From Lepisosteus oculatus (Eukaryota; Chordata; Actinopteri; Semionotiformes; Lepisosteidae): a stretch of DNA of 64,000 nucleotides. Made by a program: the position numbers and the translations under genes. Under the pieces are notes generated by a model, which ran no database searches, had not been told where the DNA came from, and saw only the letters and a program-made list of their open reading frames with translations. Shown in pieces: positions 45,101 through 57,100 of the stretch (positions are counted from its first letter, which is position 1; the number at the start of each line of letters is the position of its first letter). Location of the stretch: NCBI RefSeq assembly GCF_040954835.1, contig NC_090699.1, forward strand, positions 14,129,817 to 14,193,816, read 5' to 3'.

Positions 45101-48100
45101 GTCAGTGCGGGTGTACTCAGTATGGGAGTCAGTGCGGGTGTACTCAGTCAGTATGGGAGTCAGTGCAGGTGTACTCAGTCAGTAAGGGAGTCAGTGCGGG
45201 TGTACTCAGTCAGTAAGGGAGTCAGTGCGGGTGTACTCAGTCAGTATGGGAGTCAGTGCGGGTGTACTCAGTATGGGAGTCAGTGCGGGTGTACTCAGTC
45301 AGTATGGGAGTCAGTGCATGTGTACTCAGTCAGTAAGGGAGTCAGTGCATGTGTACTCAGTCAGTAAGGGAGTCAGTGTGGGTGTACTCAGTCAGTAAGG
45401 GAGTCAGTGCGGGTGTACTCAGTCAGTAAGGGAGTCAGTGCGGGTGTACTCAGTCAGTAAGGGAGTCAGTGCAGGTGTACTCAGTCAGTAAGGGAGTCAG
45501 TGCGGGTGTACTCAGTCAGTAAGGGAGTCAGTGCGGGTGTACTCAGTCAGTAAGGGAGTCAGTGCAGGTGTACTCAGTCAGTAAGGGAGTCAGTGCAGGT
45601 GTACTCCATCAGTAAGGGAGTCAGTGCAGGTGTACTCAGTCAGTATGGGAGTCAGTGCAGGTGTACTCAGTCAGTAAGGAAGTCAGTGCGGGTGTACTCA
45701 GTCAGTAAGGGAGTCAGTGCGGGTGTACTCAGTCAGTACGGGAGTCAGTGCGGGTGTACTCAGTCAGTACGGGAGTCAGTGCGGGTGTACTCAGTCAGTA
45801 AGGAAGTCAGTGCATGTGTACTCAGTCAGTAAGGGAGTCAGTGCGGGTGTACTCAGTCAGTAAGGGATTCAGTGCGGGTGTACTCAGTCAGTAAGGGAGT
45901 CAGTGCGGGTGTACTCAGTCAGTAAGGGAGTCAGTGTGGGTGTACTCAGTCAGTAAGGGAGTCAGTGCGGGTGTACTCAGTCAGTAAGGGAGTCAGTGCG
46001 GGTGTACTCAGTCAGTATGGGAGTCAGTGCGGGTGTACTCAGTCAGTAAGGGAGTCAGTGCAGGTGTACTCAGTCAGTAAGGGAGTCAGTGCGGGTGTAC
46101 TCAGTCAGTAAGGGAGTCAGTGCGGGTGTACTCAGTCAGTATGGGAGTCAGTGCAGGTGTACTCAGTCAGTAAGGGAGTCAGTGCGGGTGTACTCAGTCA
46201 GTAAGGGAGTCAGTGCGGGTGTACTCAGTCAGTATGGGAGTCAGTGCGGGTGTACTCAGTCAGTAAGGGAGTCAGTGCGGGTGTACTCAGTCAGTAAGGG
46301 AGTCAGTGCGGGTGTACTCAGTCAGTAAGGGAGTCAGTGCAGGTGTACTCAGTCAGTAAGGGAGTCAGTGCAGGTGTACTCCATCAGTAAGGGAGTCAGT
46401 GCAGGTGTACTCAGTCAGTATGGGAGTCAGTGCAGGTGTACTCAGTCAGAAAGGAAGTCAGTGCAGGTGTACTCAGTCAGTAAGGGAGTCAGTGCGGGTG
46501 TACTCAGTCAGTAAGGGAGTCAGTGCGGGTGTACTCAGTCAGTACGGGAGTCAGTGTGGGTGTACTCAGTCAGTACGGGAGTCAGTGCGGGTGTACTCAG
46601 TCAGTAAGGAAGTCAGTGCAGGTGTACTCAGTCAGTAAGGGAGTCAGTGCAGGTGTACTCAGTCAGTAAGGGATTCAGTGCGGGTGTACTCAGTCAGTAA
46701 GGGAGTCAGTGCGGGTGTACTCAGTCAGTAAGGGAGTCAGTGTGGGTGTACTCAGTCAGTAAGGGAGTCAGTGCGGGTGTACTCAGTCAGTAAGGGAGTC
46801 AGTGCAGGTGTACTCAGTCAGTATGGGAGTCAGTGCGGGTGTACTCAGTCAGTATGGGAGTCAGTGCAGGTGTACTCAGTCAGTATGGGAGTCAGTGTGG
46901 GTGTACTCAGTCAGTAAGGGAGTCAGTGCGGGTGTACTCAGTCAGTATGGGAATCAGTGCAGGTGTACTCAGTCAGTATGGGAGTCAGTGTGGGTGTACT
47001 CAGTCAGTAAGGGAGTCAGTGCAGGTGAACTCAGTCAGTAAGGGAATCAGTGCAGGTGTACTCAGTCAGTGTGGGTGTACTCAGTCAGTATGGGAGTCAG
47101 TGCGGGTGTACTCAGTCAGTATGGGAGTCAGTGCGGGTGTACTCAGTCAGTCAGTAAGGGAGTCAGTGCGGGTGTACTCAGTCAGTATGGGAGTCAGTGC
47201 GGGTGTACTCAGTCAGTATGGGAGTCAGTGTGGGTGTACTCAGTCAGTAAGGGAGTCAGTGCAGGTGTACTCAGTCAGTAAGGGAGTCAGTGCAGGTGTA
47301 CTCAGTCAGTATGGGAGTCAGTGCAGGTGTACTCAGTCAGTATGGGAGTCAGTGCAGGTGTACTCAGTCAGTAAGGGAGTCAGTGCAGGTGTACTCAGTC
47401 AGTGTGGGTGTACTCAGTCAGTATGGGAGTCAGTGCAGGTGTACTCAGTCAGTCAGTATGGGAGTCAGTGCGGGTGTACTCAGTCAGTAAGGGAGTCAGT
47501 GCGGGTGTACTCAGTCAGTATGGGAGTCAGTGCGGGTGTACTCAGTCAGTATGGGAGTCAGTGCGGGTGTACTCAGTCAGTAAGGGAGTCAGTGCAGGTG
47601 TACTCAGTCAGTAAGGGATTCAGTGCAGGTGTACTCAGTCAGTATGGGAGTCAGTGCGGGTGTACTCAGTCAGTATGGGAGTCAGTGCAGGTGTACTCAG
47701 TCAGTATGGGAGTCAGTGCAGGTGTACTCAGTCAGTCAGTATGGGAGTCAGTGCGGGTGTACTCAGTCAGTATGGGAGTCAGTGCGGGTGTACTCAGTCA
47801 GTATGGGAGTCAGTGCGGGTGTACTCAGTCAGTAAGGGAGTCAGTGTGGGTGTACTCAGTCAGTATGGGAGTCAGTGCAGGTGTACTCAGTCAGTCAGTA
47901 TGGGAGTCAGTGTGGGTGTACTCAGTCAGTATGGGAGTCAGTAAGGGTGTACTCAGTCAGTAAGGGAGTCAGTGCGGGTGTACTCAGTCAGTATGGGAGT
48001 CAGTGCGGGTGTACTCAGTCAGTAAGGGAGTCAGTGCGGGTGTACTCAGTCAGTAAGGGAGTCAGTGTGGGTGTACTCAGTCAGTAAGGGAGTCAGTAAG

Positions 48101-51100
48101 GGTGTACTCAGTCAGTGTGGGTGTACTCAGTCAGTATGGGAGTCAGTGCAGGTGTACTCAGTCAGTCAGTATGGGAGTCAGTGTGGGTGTACTCAGTCAG
48201 TATGGGAGTCAGTGCGGGTGTACTCAGTCAGTAAGGGAGTCAGTGCGGGTGTACTCAGTCAGTATGGGAGTCAGTGCAGGTATACTCAGTCAGTAAGGGA
48301 GTCAGTGCGGGTGTACTCAGTCAGTAAGGGAGTCAGTGCGGGTGTACTCAGTCAGTAAGGGAGTCAGTGCAGGTGTACTCAGTCAGTAAGGGAGTCAGTG
48401 CGGGTGTACTCAGTCAGTAAGGGAGTCAGTGCGGGTGTACTCAGTCAGTAAGGGAGTCAGTGCAGGTGTACTGTCAGTAAGGGAGTCAGTGCCGGTGTAC
48501 TCAGTCAGTATGGGAGTCAGTGCGGGTGTACTCAGTCAGTAAGGGAGTCAGTGCAGGTGTACTCAGTCAGTAAGGGAGTCAGTGCGGGTGTACTCAGTCA
48601 GTAAGGGAGTCAGTGCGGGTGTACTCAGTCAGTATGGGAGTCAGTGCTGGTGTACTCAGTCAGTGCGGGTGTACTCACATGACTACACCAGAGGAATTTG
48701 GGATCCTTGAGGAGTGCCTGCTCTGTCAGCTTCTTATGGAAGAGCTCGTACACCTCAGAGTCCAGACAGTCTCGCAGCTGTCAACACACAGACACACAGC
48801 AGCTCAGCACAGCCCCACACAACACGTACACAACTGCGTTCACAATTGTAATTTTCCATGTTAAAAACAGAAAATGCATTCGGTAGACCTGCAACCAATT
48901 GAAAGAAGGGCAACTAGCAATTCACGGGCTAAAAGAACAGGTTGAGGAACTGAATCTCTTTAGTCGTAAGCAAGATGACCAGAGGATTGGTTGCAAATGT
49001 ATAAAATACTGAAATATCATTGATACGGTCCCCCCCAGAGGACCACTTCAGTACACATCAAAAACGGAAACTGTGCATTTGGGACCGAGGACAGAAGGTA
49101 CTTGTTTGCACAGAGCGTGGAATACGATACCATGGGGTTCTGAAGGAACAGCTGGCCAAAATCAGTAGGCAGACAGCACGTGTTGTTTCCTTCCTAGAGT
49201 TCCTGTGTTCCTATAAGAGCACCTGTATGTCCAGGGTAGAGAAGTAGCTGTTGAACTGGTCCTGGTTGTTGATGTCTGGCTCTCCACACACTGGGCACAC
49301 CATGTCCCTGATGTGTTTGTCTCTGACTGCAATCGTGAAGTGCTGCTGGAAACAGGCTGAGCACACCGTGCACTGACAGGAGATCAGAGCCTGCATCTGA
49401 AACACCAGGAGAGAGAGAGAGGGGTTCATACACACACTGTACTGACAGATCAGAGCCTGTATCTGAGACACCAGGAGAGAGAATGGTTCATACACACACT
49501 GTACTAACAGATCAGAGCCTGTATCTGAGACACCAGGAGAGAGAGAGGGGTTCAAACACACACTGTACTGACAGGAGATCAGAGCCTGCATCTGAGACAC
49601 CAGGAGAGAGAGAGAGGAGTTCATACACACACTGTACTGACAGGAGGTCACAGCCTGCATCTGAGACACCAGGAGAGAGAGAGAGGAGTTCATACACACA
49701 CTGTACTGACAGGAGGTCACAGCCTGTATCTGAGACAACAGGAGAGAGAGTGGTTCATACACACACTGTACTAACAGATCAGAGCCTGTATCTGAGAAAC
49801 CAGGAGAGAGAGAGGGGTTAGAATCTGTATCGTAGAGGACACAACGGAGATCACTAACCTTGCTCTGAGGGAAGCTGTAAAAACAGATAGGACACTCTTT
49901 GGAGAGGAGGCGTCGGATGAAGTCACGGTCCTGCGACTCGCGGACAGCCTGCACCACGTCTTCCAGGCTGTAAGAGGCACCAGGCTCCAGGAGGAGAGAG
50001 AGAGCCAACTCACAGCGCCCCCAGCTGGGCAGCTCATACACTGCCAGCAACCTCCGCAGCACCCTCTGAAGAGAGATGACAGCACTCACTGACTGACTGG
50101 ACACTCCAGCACATTAACACTGCACTGAGAGAGAGGGGTTCATACAGACACACTGACTGGACACTCCAGTACATTAACACTGCACTGAGAGAGAGGGGTT
50201 CATACAGACACACTGACTGACTGGACACTCCAGCACATTAACACTGCACTGAGAGAGAGGGGTTCATACAGACACACTGACTGACTGGACACTCCAGTAC
50301 ATTAACACTGCACTGAGAGAGAGGGGTTCATACAGACACACTGACTGGACACTCCAGTACATTAACACTGCACTGAGAGAGAGGGGTTCATACAGACACA
50401 CTGACTGGACACTCCAGTACATTAACACTGCACTGAGAGAGAGGGGTTCATACAGACACACTGACTGACTGGACACTCCAGTACATTAACACTGCACTGA
50501 GAGAGAGGGGTTCATACAGACACACTGACTGACTGGACACTCCAGTACATTAACACTGCACTGAGAGATATTGGGTTTCTCTAACCTGTTTGTCTTGGTG
50601 ATGAACGTCAATGTGGGACTCAGGTTGTTCACTCCAGACACGCTGATGAAAGGGTTCCAACAGGGGGCGTTGCAAGAGAGAGAGTGCTCCCCTCACCTCC
50701 CCCCCACTAAGTCGCAGAGCATCGTGACACCCCAACATATCAGTGAACCCCAGAGTCGCAAGCTCCCGTACCTGAAAGAGAAGTTTGAATACAGTCTCTC
50801 AGACTGACTGGACACTCCAGTACATTAACACTGCACTGAGAGAGAGGGGTTCATACAGACACACTGACTGACTGGACACTCCAGTACATTAACACTGCAC
50901 TGAGAGAGAGGGGTTCATACAGTCTCTCAGACTGACTGGACACTCCAGTACATTAACACTGCACTGAGAGAGAGGGGTTCATACAGACACACTGACTGAC
51001 TGGACACTCCAGTACATTAACACTGCACTGAGAGAGAGGGGTTCATACAGACACACTGACTGACTGGACACTCCAGTACATTAACACTGCACTGAGAGAG

Positions 51101-54100
51101 AGGGGTTCATACAGACACACTGACTGACTGGACACTCCAGTACATTAACACTGCACTGAGAGAGAGGGGTTCATACAGACACACTGACTGGACACTCCAG
51201 TACATTAACACTGCACTGAGAGAGAGGGGTTCATACAGACACACTGATTGACTGGACACTCCAGTACATTAACACTGCACTGAGAGAGAGGGGTTCATAC
51301 AGACACACTGACTGACTGGACACTCCAGTACATTAACACTGCACTGAGAGAGAGGGGTTCATACAGACACACTGATTGACTGGACACTCCAGTACATTAA
51401 CACTGCACTGAGAGAGAGGGGTTCATACAGACACACTGACTGACTGGACACTCCAGTACATTAACACTGTACTGAGAGAGAGGGGTTCATACAGACACAC
51501 TGACTGGACACTCCAGTACATTAACACTGCACTGAGAGAGAGGGGTTCATACAGACACACTGACTGACTGGACACTCCAGTACATTAACACTGCACTGAG
51601 AGAGAGGGGCTCATACAGACACACTGATTGACTGGACACTCCAGTACATTAACACTGCACTGAGAGAGAGGGGTTCATACAGACACACTGACTGGACACT
51701 CCAGTACATTAACACTGCACTGAGAGAGAGGGGTTCATACAGACACACTGACTGACTGGACACTCCAGTACATTAACACTGCACTGAGAGAGAGGGGTTC
51801 ATACAGACACACTGACTGACTGGACACTCCAGTACATTAACACTGCACTGAGAGAGAGGGGTTCATACAGACACACTGACTGGACACTCCAGTACATTAA
51901 CACTGCACTGAGAGAGAGGGGTTCATACAGACACACTGACTGACTGGACACTCCAGTACATTAACACTGCACTGAGAGAGAGGGGTTCATACAGACACAC
52001 TGACTGACTGGACACTCCAGTACATTAACACTGCACTGAGAGAGAGGGGTTCATACAGACACACTGACTGGACACTCCAGTACATTAACACTGCACTGAG
52101 AGAGAGGGGTTCATACAGACACACTGACTGACTGGACACTCCAGTACATTAACACTGCACTGAGAGAGAGGGGTTCATACAGACACACTGACTGACTGGA
52201 CACTCCAGTACATTAACACTGCACTGAGAGAGAGGGGTTCATACAGACACACTGACTGGACACTCCAGTACATTAACACTGCACTGAGAGAGAGGGGTTC
52301 ATACAGACACACTGACTGGACACTCCAGTACATTAACACTGCACTGAGAGAGAGGGGTTCATACAGACACACTGACTGACTGGACACTCCAGTACATTAA
52401 CACTGCACTGAGAGAGGGGGGTTCATACAGACACACTGACTGACTGGACACTCCAGTACATTAACACTGCACTGAGAGAGAGGGGTTCATACAGACACAC
52501 TGACTGACTGGACACTCCAGTACATTAACACTGCACTGAGAGAGAGGGGTTCATACAGACACACTGACTGACTGGACACTCCAGTACATTAACACTGCAC
52601 TGAGAGAGAGGGGTTCATACAGACACACTGACTGGACACTCCAGTACATTAACACTGCACTGAGAGAGAGGGGTTCATACAGACACACTGACTGACTGGA
52701 CACTCCAGTACATGAACACTGCGCTGAGAGAGAGGGGTTCTCTCCCTGTAGCCTCACCTTGGCCTGTCTGTCTCTCAGTGCCTGCCTCACTGCCTTCTCC
52801 AGGTCTCCGCCGGCGCTGACCCAGGCCTGCCGGGCCTCCTGGCGGGACAGCCGGGCCCCCCCCAGGCTGCCGCTGGCCATGTCGCACAGCAGGTCCAGCG
52901 CCATGGGCAGCTCCGAGCACAGCCAGCGGCACGGCTCCCGGGTCCCGGAGTAGCTGACCGCGGCGAAGACCTCCTCCGGGCTCACGCCCCGCGCCTCCGC
53001 CTCCTGCCACACAGAGGGGGAGAGGAGAGGGGGGCGTCACCGCGGGGCGGACCTGCTGCTGGCCCCGGGGTCCCAGAGAGAGTCGGGAAGGTGTGGGAGG
53101 GATTGGGGAAGCAGCTGGAGAGAGTCGGGAAGGTGTGGGAGGGATTGGGGAAGCAGCAGGAGAGAGTCGGGAAGGTGTGGGAGGGATTGGGGAAGCAGCA
53201 GGAGAGAGTCGGGAAGGTGTGGGAGGGATTGGGGAAGCAGCAGGAGAGAGTCGGGAAGGTGTGGGAGGGATTGGGGAAGCAGCAGGAGGAGAGAGTCGGG
53301 AAGGTGTGGGAGGGATTGGGGAAGCAGCAGCAGGAGGGAGTCGGGAAGGTGTGGGAGGGATTGGGGAAGCAGCAGCAGGAGGGAGTCGGGAAGGTGTGGG
53401 AGGGATTGGGGAAGCAGCAGGAGAGAGTCGGGAAGGTGTGGGAGGGATTGGGGAAGCAGCAGCAGGAGAGAGTCGGGAAGGTGTGGGAGGGATTGGGGAA
53501 GCAGCAGCAGGAGAGAGTCGGGAAGGTGTGGGAGGGATTGGGGAAGCAGCAGGAGAGAGTCGGGAAGGTGTGGGAGGGATTGGGGAAGCAGCAGCAGGAG
53601 AGAGTCGGGAAGGTGTGGGAGGGATTGGGGAAGCAGCAGCAGGAGAGAGTCGGGAAGGTGTGGGAGGGATTGGGGAAGCAGCAGGAGAGAGTCGGGAAGG
53701 TGTGGGAGGGATTGGGGAAGCAGCAGGAGAGAGTCGGGAAGGTGTGGGAGGGATTGGGGAAGCAGCAGCAGGAGAGAGTCGGGAAGGTGTGGGAGGGATT
53801 GGGGAAGCAGCAGCAGGAGAGAGTCAGGAAGGTGTGGGAGGGATTGGGGAAGCAGCAGCAGGAGAGAGTCGGGAAGGTGTGGGAGGGATTGGGGAAGCAG
53901 CAGGAGAGAGTCGGGAAGGTGTGGGAGGGATTGGGGAAGCAGCAGGAGAGAGTCGGGAAGGTGTGGGAGGGATTGGGGAAGCAGCAGCAGGAGAGAGTCG
54001 GGAAGGTGTGGGAGGGATTGGGGAAGCAGCAGCAGGAGGAGAGAGTCGGGAAGGTGTGGGAGGGATTGGGGAAGCAGCAGGAGGGAGTCGGGAAGGTGTG

Positions 54101-57100
54101 GGAGGGATTGGGGAAGCAGCAGCAGGAGAGAGTCGGGAAGGTGTGGGAGGGATTGGGGAAGCAGCAGGAGAGAGTCGGGAAGGTGTGGGAGGGATTGGGG
54201 AAGCAGCAGCAGGAGAGAGTCGGGAAGGTGTGGGAGGGATTGGGGAAGCAGCAGCAGGAGGAGAGAGTCGGGAAGGTGTGGGAGGGATTGGGGAAGCAGC
54301 AGGAGGGAGTCGGGAAGGTGTGGGAGGGATTGGGGAAGCAGCAGGAGGGAGTCGGGAAGGTGTGGGAGGGATTGGGGAAGCAGCAGCAGGAGAGAGTCGG
54401 GAAGGTGTGGGAGGGATTGGGGAAGCAGCAGGAGAGAGATGGGAAGGTGTGGGAGGGATTGGGGAAGCAGCAGCAGGAGAGAGTCGGGAAGGTGTGGGAG
54501 GGATTGGGGAAGCAGCAGGAGAGAGTCAGGAAGGTGTGGGAGGGATTGGGGAAGCAGCAGCAGGAGAGAGTCGGGAAGGTGTGGGAGGGATTGGGGAAGC
54601 AGCAGGAGAGAGTCGGGAAGGTGTGGGAGGGATTGGGGAAGCAGCAGCAGGAGAGAGTCGGGAAGGTGTGGGAGGGATTGGGGAAGCAGCAGCAGGAGAG
54701 AGTCGGGAAGGTGTGGGAGGGATTGGGGAAGCAGCAGGAGGAGAGAGTCAGGAAGGTGTGGGAGGGATTGGGGAAGCAGCAGCAGGAGAGAGTCGGGAAG
54801 GTGTGGGAGGGATTGGGGAAGCAGCAGGAGAGAGTCGGGAAGGTGTGGGAGGGATTGGGGAAGCAGCAGCAGGAGAGAGTCGGGAAGGTGTGGGAGGGAT
54901 TGGGGAAGCAGCAGGAGAGAGTCGGGAAGGTGTGGGAGGGATTGGGGAAGCAGCAGGAGAGAGTCAGGAAGGTGTGGGAGGGATTGGGGAAGCAGCAGGA
55001 GAGAGTCGGGAAGGTGTGTGAGGGATTGGGGAAGCAGCAGGAGAGAGTCGGGAAGGTGTGGGAGGGATTGGGGAAGCAGCAGGAGAGAGTCGGGAAGGTG
55101 TGGGAGGGATTGGGGAAGCAGCAGGAGAGAGTCGGGAAGGTGTGGGAGGGATTGGGGAAGCAGCAGCAGGAGAGAGTCGGGAAGGTGTGGGAAGGATTGG
55201 GGAAGCAGCAGCAGGAGAGAGTCGGGAAGGTGTGGGAGGGATTGGGGAAGCAGCAGGAGAGAGTCAGGAAGGTGTGGGAGGGATTGGGGAAGCAGCAGGA
55301 GAGAGTCGGGAAGGTGTGGGAGGGATTGGGGAAGCAGCAGGAGAGAGTCGGGAAGGTGTGGGAGGGATTGGGGAAGCAGCAGCAGGAGGAGAGAGTCGGG
55401 AAGGTGTGGGAGGGATTGGGGAAGCAGCAGCAGGAGAGAGTCGGGAAGGTGTGGGAGGGATTGGGGAAGCAGCAGGAGAGAGTCGGGAAGGTGTGGGAGG
55501 GATTGGGGAAGCAGCAGCAGGAGAGAGTCGGGAAGGTGTGGGAGGGATTGGGGAAGCAGCAGCAGGAGAGAGTCGGGAAGGTGTGGGAGGGATTGGGGAA
55601 GCAGCAGCAGGAGGAGAGAGTCGGGAAGGTGTGGGAGGGATTGGGGAAGCAGCAGGAGAGAGTCAGGAAGGTGTGGGAGGGATTGGGGAAGCAGCAGGAG
55701 AGAGTCGGGAAGGTGTGGGAGGGATTGGGGAAGCAGCAGGAGGAGAGAGTCGGGAAGGTGTGGGAGGGATTGGGGAAGCAGCAGCAGGAGGAGAGAGTCG
55801 GGAAGGTGTGGGAGGGATTGGGGAAGCAGCAGGAGAGAGTCAGGAAGGTGTGGGAGGGATTGGGGAAGCAGCAGGAGAGAGTCGGGAAGGTGTGGGAGGG
55901 ATTGGGGAAGCAGCAGGAGGAGAGAGTCGGGAAGGTGTGGGAGGGATTGGGGAAGCAGCAGCAGGAGAGAGTCAGGAAGGTGTGGGAGGGATTGGGGAAG
56001 CAGCAGCAGGAGAGAGTCGGGAAGGTGTGGGAGGGATTGGGGAAGCAGCAGGAGAGAGTCGGGAAGGTGTGGGAGGGATTGGGGAAGCAGCAGGAGAGAG
56101 TCGGGAAGGTGTGGGAGGGATTGGGGAAGCAGCAGCAGGAGAGAGTCGGGAAGGTGTGGGAGGGATTGGGGAAGCAGCAGCAGGAGGAGAGAGTCGGGAA
56201 GGTGTGGGAGGGATTGGGGAAGCAGCAGGAGGGAGTCGGGAAGGTGTGGGAGGGATTGGGGAAGCAGCAGCAGGAGAGAGTCGGGAAGGTGTGGGAGGGA
56301 TTGGGGAAGCAGCAGGAGAGAGTCGGGAAGGTGTGGGAGGGATTGGGGAAGCAGCAGCAGGAGAGAGTCGGGAAGGTGTGGGAGGGATTGGGGAAGCAGC
56401 AGCAGGAGGAGAGAGTCGGGAAGGTGTGGGAGGGATTGGGGAAGCAGCAGGAGGGAGTCGGGAAGGTGTGGGAGGGATTGGGGAAGCAGCAGGAGGGAGT
56501 CGGGAAGGTGTGGGAGGGATTGGGGAAGCAGCAGCAGGAGAGAGTCGGGAAGGTGTGGGAGGGATTGGGGAAGCAGCAGGAGAGAGATGGGAAGGTGTGG
56601 GAGGGATTGGGGAAGCAGCAGCAGGAGAGAGTCGGGAAGGTGTGGGAGGGATTGGGGAAGCAGCAGGAGAGAGTCAGGAAGGTGTGGGAGGGATTGGGGA
56701 AGCAGCAGCAGGAGAGAGTCGGGAAGGTGTGGGAGGGATTGGGGAAGCAGCAGGAGAGAGTCGGGAAGGTGTGGGAGGGATTGGGGAAGCAGCAGCAGGA
56801 GAGAGTCGGGAAGGTGTGGGAGGGATTGGGGAAGCAGCAGCAGGAGAGAGTCGGGAAGGTGTGGGAGGGATTGGGGAAGCAGCAGGAGGAGAGAGTCAGG
56901 AAGGTGTGGGAGGGATTGGGGAAGCAGCAGCAGGAGAGAGTCGGGAAGGTGTGGGAGGGATTGGGGAAGCAGCAGGAGAGAGTCGGGAAGGTGTGGGAGG
57001 GATTGGGGAAGCAGCAGCAGGAGAGAGTCGGGAAGGTGTGGGAGGGATTGGGGAAGCAGCAGGAGAGAGTCGGGAAGGTGTGGGAGGGATTGGGGAAGCA

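Noticed and set aside
42373-48675. CRISPR-like array of 31-bp repeats
   Set aside because: There are no unique spacers, the units are contiguous, and the array lies inside a vertebrate intron. It is a satellite.
15199-52387. Recurrent identical open frames of about 70 codons ([14 protein letters not shown]...) in many places
   Set aside because: They are translations of the 60/64-bp satellite, with frame closure set by the 60/64 alternation. They have no independent coding evidence.
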